A stretch of DNA of 64,000 nucleotides from CAVQRC01 sp963715045 (GTDB taxonomy: Bacteria; Planctomycetota; Planctomycetia; Pirellulales; Lacipirellulaceae), in the NCBI GenBank assembly GCA_963715045.1, contig CAVQRC010000009.1, positions 434,001 to 498,000 of the forward strand, written 5' to 3'. The notes below the pieces were generated by a model that worked only from the letters and a program-made list of their open reading frames with translations, ran no database searches and had not been told where the DNA came from. Positions 59,429-64,000 of this stretch are shown here, piece after piece. Made by a program: the position numbers and the translations under genes. Every line of letters starts with the position of its first letter. The stretch's first letter is position 1.

Positions 59429-61231
59429 TCACAGGAGTTCATCGAGTTCATCGACGAGTCGATCGAAGTGGGCCAGAGCCGTGTCGACCGGGCCCGGGGT
59501 CTCCATGTCGACACCGGCGTCGCGGAGCAGGTCGAGCGGATACTTCGAGCAGCCCCCTCCGAGGAAAGACAGATAATCGCTGAGTTCCTCGGGGCCTCCC
59601 TCCAGCACGCGGCCCGACAGGGCGATCGCCGCCGACAGTCCGGTCGCGTACTTGTAGACATAGAATGCCCGGTAGAAGTGCGGGATTCGCAGGCACTCGA
59701 GCTGCAATTCGGGATCGATCACGAAGTTCCCCCCGAAATAGATCGCCAGCAGTTTGGCGTATTCGCTCTTGAAAGCCTCGAGCGTGAGCGGTTCACCCGC
59801 TTCGCATAGTTCGTGGATCACCTTCTCGAATTCCGCGAACATCGTCTGGCGAATAATCGTGCCGCGAATAGCATCGATTTCGCGATTAATCAGGTAGGCG
59901 CGTTCGGTATCGTCCCTGGCCCTGTCCATCAGGTAGCGACTGAGCAATTGCTCGTTGAAGGTGCTGGCGACCTCGGCGACGAAGATCGTGTAGTCGTAAT
60001 ACTGAAAGGGCTGATTCTCGGCTGACAGGTAGCTGTGCATCGAGTGCCCCGCTTCGTGGGCGAGCGTGAATACGTGGTCGAGGACCTCGGGCTGATAATT
60101 CATCAGGATGTAGGGATCGCCGTCGTACGAACCGCAACTGAACGCACCGCTCTGTTTGCCCCGATTGGGGTAACGATCACACCATCGCTCCTGGAGTCCC
60201 TTTTCGAGGACACTCGTGTAGTCGCTGCCGAGCGGTTCGAGCGCGGCGACGACCGTCTTGACCGCCTGGTTGAATGACCGCTTCGTGGACAGCTCGCTGA
60301 GAATCGGCACGTACGTGTCGTAGTGATGGATGTCGCGGAGCTTCATCTTCCGCCGCCGGATCTCGAAATACCGATGGACGGCCGGCATCCGCCCGTGCAC
60401 GGCCGCGATCAGGTTGTCGTACACGGAGGTCGGAACGTTGTCCGAAAACAGGGCCATCTCGAGTGCCGAATCGTAATTGCGGGCCTGGGCGTAATACACA
60501 TCCCGTTGGACCGAACCGCTGAGCGTGGCGGCAAGCGTGTTCTCGTGGGCCGTGAACTGCTGGTAAAACTGGTGGAAGGCCGTCTTGCGGACCGCCCGCT
60601 TGGGGGAAATCAAGAGCCGGCTGAAGGTTGCGTTACCGAGTTCGAGTTCGACTCCCTGCTCGTCCTTGACCGTGCCGAACTTGAGGTCCGCATCGGTCAG
60701 TTGGCGGAAGATCTGGCCCGCCGCCGCGGCCATCTCCGCCTGCATCGCGAGCAGCTTTTCCTCGCGGTCGCTGAGCGTGTGGGGCTTGTAGCGGAGCAAC
60801 CGCTCGAGCTGCAGGCCAAATGGTTCGAGGGCCGGATCGGCCAGCAACTGTTTCATACGGCGGGCCGAAATGGCGAGGATTTCCGGACGGATGTAACTGG
60901 CCACCTGGCCGGCCCGGCTGGCCGCGTTCTGAAACCGTCCCTTCATACGCTGGTAGGTGCTGTCGGCCGTGTCCTCGGTCGTCTTCAGGAACGCGTACGT
61001 ACCCAGCCGCTCCGCGTCCCGATCCATCTGCAGATCGAATTGGAGACAGGCGGCCAATGCCTTCGCGTCTTTGCCGAGCGTCCCTCGAAACTGTTCATAG
61101 TCGGGGATCTGCTGGTCCCATTTCTTGAAGGCGATTTCCCACGCCTTGTCGGATTTGAACAGGCTGGATAGATCCCAGGTGTCCTGGACTTTGACCCGGC
61201 TACGGGGAGGAAGCGTTTTTCGTTTGGCCAT
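59429..61231 (-). CDS. pepF: Oligoendopeptidase F (M3 family)
   Basis: 600 residues, the standard PepF length. The active site is LAHEAGHSMHSYL (HExxH near residue 389) with the third ligand Glu about 25 residues on (FVAEVASTFNEQLL). KSDKAWEIAFKKWDQ, SGSVQRDVYYAQARNYDSALEMAL and RFPNRGKQSGAFSCGSY-type sequence complete the family. It cleaves 5-17-residue peptides in the cytoplasm. It sits downstream of fabH on the same strand, with 103 bp between. Confidence 0.95.
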   Translation of the reverse strand: MAKRKTLPPRSRVKVQDTWDLSSLFKSDKAWEIAFKKWDQQIPDYEQFRGTLGKDAKALAACLQFDLQMDRDAERLGTYAFLKTTEDTADSTYQRMKGRFQNAASRAGQVASYIRPEILAISARRMKQLLADPALEPFGLQLERLLRYKPHTLSDREEKLLAMQAEMAAAAGQIFRQLTDADLKFGTVKDEQGVELELGNATFSRLLISPKRAVRKTAFHQFYQQFTAHENTLAATLSGSVQRDVYYAQARNYDSALEMALFSDNVPTSVYDNLIAAVHGRMPAVHRYFEIRRRKMKLRDIHHYDTYVPILSELSTKRSFNQAVKTVVAALEPLGSDYTSVLEKGLQERWCDRYPNRGKQSGAFSCGSYDGDPYILMNYQPEVLDHVFTLAHEAGHSMHSYLSAENQPFQYYDYTIFVAEVASTFNEQLLSRYLMDRARDDTERAYLINREIDAIRGTIIRQTMFAEFEKVIHELCEAGEPLTLEAFKSEYAKLLAIYFGGNFVIDPELQLECLRIPHFYRAFYVYKYATGLSAAIALSGRVLEGGPEELSDYLSFLGGGCSKYPLDLLRDAGVDMETPGPVDTALAHFDRLVDELDELL

Positions 61232-61334
61232 AACTGCTCACGTTCAAGAACTGAAAGAGGAAGGTTCCCGGACGGGGAAGCGATCGATGGAGGACAGGGA
61301 TTTAGCACACGAAAACTGCCAGGCCGCGAACCGA

Positions 61335-62354
61335 TCACCAGTTCCAGATCGCCGTGCCCCAGGAGAGTCCGGCTCCGAAGCCACACATGATGATTCGAGA
61401 GCCGCGGTGGATCCGCTCTTCGCGGAGCGATTCGTCGAGTGCGATCGGGATGCTTCCCGCCGACGTATTCCCGTAGCGGTCGAGGTGGACCACGAGCTTG
61501 TCTCGATCAATACCGAACTTGTCGGCCGCGGCGTCAATAATTCGCGTGTTGGCCTGATGCAGAATCCACAAGTCAATGTCTTCACGGGTCAGATCGGCCG
61601 CCTCGACGACACTGGACAACGTATCCGCCAGCAACCGCACGGCCCATTTGAAGACGGTCCGGCCATCCATCCGCACGTAGTGTTCACCGGCAGCCACGTT
61701 CTCGACGGTCGGGGCCGTGCGTGAGCCACCCACCGGCTGGTACAGGTACTCCTGCCCCGAGCCGTCGGCACCCAGCGTGTATGCGGCCAGGCCCTGCTCC
61801 GGGCTGCCGGGCGTCAGCAGCACCGCGCCGGCCCCATCGCCAAACAACGGATACGTCTTCTTGTCGGCCGGATTCATCATGCGGGAATTCACATCGGCCC
61901 CGATGACCAAAGTTGCCTTGCTGCAACCTGTCGCGATGAACTGAGCGCCCGTCACCAGGCCGTATACGAACCCGGCGCAAGCCGCCGTCAAGTCCATCCC
62001 CGCGCACGTCAAGCCCAGGCGGTGCTGAATCAGACTGGCTGTCGGCGGGAGCCAATAATCCGGGGTAAACGTGGCCAGAATGATCAGGTCGATTTCCCGG
62101 GGGTCGATCCCCGAGCGGTCGATGCAGATCCGACCTGCTTCGACGGCCATGTCGCCGGTCGACATCGTGGCCGGGGCATGGCGTCGTTCACGAATGCCGG
62201 TCCGCTGCAGAATCCAGTCGGCGTCGCACCCCAGCGAGGCCATGTCCGCGTTGGTGACCACATTTTCGGGCAAGAAGCTACCCGTCCCGCTGATCTGTAC
62301 GCCGAGCAGGCGGCGAATCTGCGAGTCATTCGCAGCGGTATGGGAATTCTTCAT
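61335..62354 (-). CDS. fabH: Beta-ketoacyl-ACP synthase III (FabH)
   Basis: 339 residues. The catalytic triad is Cys 126 (LTAACAGFVYG), His 266 (ILHQANTRI) and Asn 296 (RYGNTSAG). Start block ISGTGSFLPENVVTN and DADWILQRTGIRERR are classic FabH. It condenses acetyl- or acyl-CoA with malonyl-ACP to start fatty acid synthesis. It is not in a fab/plsX/acp cluster here. FabH-like enzymes for other starter units cannot be excluded. A dispersed repeat lies upstream. Confidence 0.95.
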   Translation of the reverse strand: MKNSHTAANDSQIRRLLGVQISGTGSFLPENVVTNADMASLGCDADWILQRTGIRERRHAPATMSTGDMAVEAGRICIDRSGIDPREIDLIILATFTPDYWLPPTASLIQHRLGLTCAGMDLTAACAGFVYGLVTGAQFIATGCSKATLVIGADVNSRMMNPADKKTYPLFGDGAGAVLLTPGSPEQGLAAYTLGADGSGQEYLYQPVGGSRTAPTVENVAAGEHYVRMDGRTVFKWAVRLLADTLSSVVEAADLTREDIDLWILHQANTRIIDAAADKFGIDRDKLVVHLDRYGNTSAGSIPIALDESLREERIHRGSRIIMCGFGAGLSWGTAIWNW

Positions 62355-62483
62355 GACGAGCTTTGTCGGCGAAGGGCGGGGAAGGGGAGTCGCAACCTTC
62401 CCAAGACCATGGATCGGCCCGCAGCGTAGCCTGTTTCGCCGTGCTGCGGCAAGGCCGTCGCCGGTCAGGCTGTCTGCCGCGGC

Positions 62484-62574
62484 GTGCAGGAACGCAGTTG
62501 CGGACGATTCGTCATTGGGAATTCCTTAGTCATTAGTCCTTAGTCATTCAGAGCCGGGCTGCTTCAGCGACACA
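62484..62574. repeat. Dispersed intergenic repeat, copy 2
   Basis: Same order of words as the copy at 41538-41632: GTGCAGGAACGCAGTT, CGATTCGTCATTGGGAATT, CTTAGTCATTAGTCCTTAGT, then GCTTCAGCGACACA. It overlaps the last ten codons of the gene at 62544-63269. Confidence 0.85.
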
Positions 62575-63269
62575 AACAAGCCCGTTCCTGCACCCGCCTG
62601 CCGCGGCGTGCGGTACAGCACTGCGTTTCCCTGCTTCCCGACCGTGCGGGCGACACCCGTTTTTCTCAGGCAGTACGCGATTCGCTGGGCCAGATCACGG
62701 TTGCAGCAGAGGGCCTCGGCCAACTGCCCGGTGTGAAACGGCTGAGGCAATCGGGCTGGCAGCACGTTCAGCAGGTGGCTGGCCCGGGTCAAACGCTGCC
62801 TGGCGATGATCTCCACCAGTCGCTGATCATCGATCTCGAAGTCGTTCGCTCGTCTCCGTCGTCGTCGCCCGTGTCCCGGGTACCGCGATTCTTCAATCTC
62901 TACGAGCAGCACATCGATCCCCAGTCCCCGTTGCGGAAACACGTTGGTGAAGTGAACGAGCTCGTCGAACAGGCTGATCCAAGATCGCTGTTTGGGACTC
63001 CAGCGGGTTTCGACGATGTTGCCTCCCCGGCGGTCCAGCTTGACGAGCCGCTTGCGGGCGACAATCGGCTTGACGACGGTCACTCGATACCGCTGATCGC
63101 GGAGCAGATCGTTCACCTTGTCCCGCAGCGCGGCCAGCGATCCGTGTTGGATCTCGATGAGGTGCCGCCCCCGCGCGACATCGATCCGATATCCGGCGAC
63201 CGGGGTTTCGCAGGTGGCCCGGCCTGTCGCGTAGTCCGCCTTGAGCTGCCGGTGAAGCGAGGTCTCCAT
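62544..63269 (-). CDS. Hypothetical protein with PD-(D/E)XK-nuclease-like N-terminus
   Basis: 241 residues. The N-terminus METSLHRQLKADYATGR leads to AGYRIDVARGRHLIEIQHG: Asp 30, Glu 39 and Gln 41 have the D-x(n)-E-x-Q layout of PD-(D/E)XK-type nucleases, with Glu 2 ahead. A second part (VTVVKPIVARKRLVKLDRRGGNIVETRWSPKQ) is basic. The C-terminal half looks like a helix-turn-helix (QLAEALCCNRDLAQRIAYCLRKTGVARTVGKQGN). It would fit a small DNA-acting enzyme, but catalysis is unproven. The final residues are encoded by the dispersed repeat. Confidence 0.65.
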   Translation of the reverse strand: METSLHRQLKADYATGRATCETPVAGYRIDVARGRHLIEIQHGSLAALRDKVNDLLRDQRYRVTVVKPIVARKRLVKLDRRGGNIVETRWSPKQRSWISLFDELVHFTNVFPQRGLGIDVLLVEIEESRYPGHGRRRRRRANDFEIDDQRLVEIIARQRLTRASHLLNVLPARLPQPFHTGQLAEALCCNRDLAQRIAYCLRKTGVARTVGKQGNAVLYRTPRQAGAGTGLFVSLKQPGSE

Positions 63270-63620
63270 CCGTGAAACCGTGCGTTGGGGCTGAGGATTA
63301 ATCGACGATGGATTGCGCCATCACCGCAGCCCCCGGCTCTGCCGGGGGACGGCTCGGAAGTGGGGCGTGCCATGAATGTGCCAAGGTGCGTGCAAAGCTG
63401 GGTTTCGGGTGGACCGTCGACCTGGTCATCCGCTCAAACGGCCACTTTGCTGACGCGAAGCCACCCCGCACCAGTCCTGATTCCCGGAGTTTTCCGGCAC
63501 GGCAACCGCGAAGAGGTATCTCCACCGCGTCCCCCGGCAAAGCCGGGGGCTCCAGCGAATGCGTGCGCGTACTTGTGTAGAACAACGAAGGCAAAGCCGG
63601 AGGCTCCGATTGGGTTCCCG
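63270..63620. repeat. REP-like GC palindromes in a 350-bp gene-free stretch
   Basis: Three hairpin-forming words share the pattern CCCCCGGC-(TCT or AAA)-GCCGGGGG: about 63328-63346, 63531-63548 and a weaker one near 63590 (GGCAAAGCCGGAGGC). A similar one lies at about 54666 (CCTCCGGCTCTGCCGGGG). No credible gene in this stretch. Confidence 0.75.
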
Positions 63621-64000
63621 CTACCGCTGGGTGAGTTCCGCGATGCCCAGATCGTCGACCGTCAGTAACGTGCGGAGCGGATAGCCGGCCGCCGCGAACG
63701 CTTCTCGTCCGCCCTCGAGGCGATCGATGATTGCCATCGCGCCCACGACCCGCAGCCCGACTTCCTCGCAACGCCGGGCGGCAGTGAGCGCCGAACCGCC
63801 AGTCGTCACCACGTCTTCGATGATCACGACGCGTTCTCCTTCGGCGAACGGCCCTTCCACGTATTGATTCGTGCCGTGCCCTTTCGGCTCCTTGCGAACC
63901 ATCACTCCCCGCAGGTCGATCTGCTGCTCTCCGGCGAGCGCGAGCACGGCCCCGGTGATTGGATCGGCCCCAATTGCCAGTCCGCCGACCAGTTCAGGCA
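63621..64000 (-). CDS. pyrE: Orotate phosphoribosyltransferase, 3' part (5' end beyond the window)
   Basis: The last 126 codons. PELVGGLAIGADPITGAVLALA and the PRPP-binding motif VVIIEDVVTTGGSAL identify OPRT, which makes OMP from orotate in pyrimidine synthesis. KEPKGHGTNQYVEGPF matches the catalytic loop. The C-terminal AIIDRLEGGREAFAAAGYPLRTLLTVDDLG is standard. The start lies right of position 64000. Confidence 0.94.
   Translation of the reverse strand, partial: PELVGGLAIGADPITGAVLALAGEQQIDLRGVMVRKEPKGHGTNQYVEGPFAEGERVVIIEDVVTTGGSALTAARRCEEVGLRVVGAMAIIDRLEGGREAFAAAGYPLRTLLTVDDLGIAELTQR

Overview
The window reads as a GC-rich chromosome segment of a member of the Planctomycetota. No rRNA or named marker gives the species. 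The assignment rests on family content: an ECF sigma factor next to a serine/threonine kinase, a DUF1501 protein, a TIGR03790 protein, an SHD1-TlpA fusion, three secreted PQQ-like beta-propeller proteins with the DWPNWRGP-type start, Cys-rich secreted repeats, and an orphan FliN/SpoA protein. Genes lie on both strands in short operons. Housekeeping functions are mnmA, prfB, nadA, rlmN, fabH, floA, pepF, tRNA-His and the 3' part of pyrE at the right edge.

Layout. 0.3-7.6 kb: DUF885 metallopeptidase, a leftward operon of membrane protein, MoaD-like sulfur carrier and aldehyde:ferredoxin oxidoreductase, a GT1-like glycosyltransferase, a small membrane protein, and a piece resembling an Hsp70 substrate-binding domain. 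7.7-11.3 kb: a 61-bp tandem duplication, each copy carrying a perfect dyad (ACTAAAC-N4-GTTTAGT), just ahead of an MrfA/MrfB-like helicase-exonuclease pair. 12.1-14.9 kb: a leftward TadE/TadE/TadG-vWA operon. 15.2-17.6 kb: the sigma factor-kinase pair. 17.7-24 kb: frameshifted symporter, lone ABC ATPase, secreted proteins, floA. 24.3-29.4 kb: divergent mnmA and prfB (prfB with the classical +1 recoding site), a motif-repeat protein, nadA. 29.6-38.4 kb: frameshifted secreted protein, FliN-like protein, Cys-rich repeat protein, two PQQ-like proteins, a degenerate receiver domain. 38.7-46.8 kb: DUF1501, FlgM-like peptide, PfpI, ferredoxin, YceI, membrane protein, rlmN, PQQ-like protein, lipid kinase. 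47-52 kb: SHD1-TlpA, cytochrome c'-like protein, and an acyl-activating enzyme + MaoC + SDR group. 52.1-64 kb: 221-bp tandem repeats, tRNA-His with its terminator, a 40-residue membrane protein, peptidases, a beta-lactamase-fold hydrolase, a sugar isomerase-like protein, a CorA-like protein, pepF, fabH, a nuclease-like protein, partial pyrE.

The least explained material is intergenic. (1) A roughly 220-bp element with terminal and internal AAGCCCGGCTT palindromes occurs as a diverged copy exactly between two convergent stop codons (46.8 kb) and as two apparently identical tandem copies in the opposite orientation (52.1-52.56 kb). (2) AT-rich palindromic elements flank a CorA-like gene (58.2 and 59.1 kb). 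(3) A roughly 90-bp dispersed repeat sits at 41.5 and 62.5 kb. (4) The duplicated dyad precedes the mrfAB-like operon. Three genes (17.7, 29.6 and 32.9 kb) are broken by single-base indels. Two of these sit where one base restores an obvious reading frame, so sequencing error is as likely as decay. No single locus is clearly a new defence or mobile system; the strongest candidates for something undescribed are the 220-bp element and the dyad-controlled DNA-repair operon.
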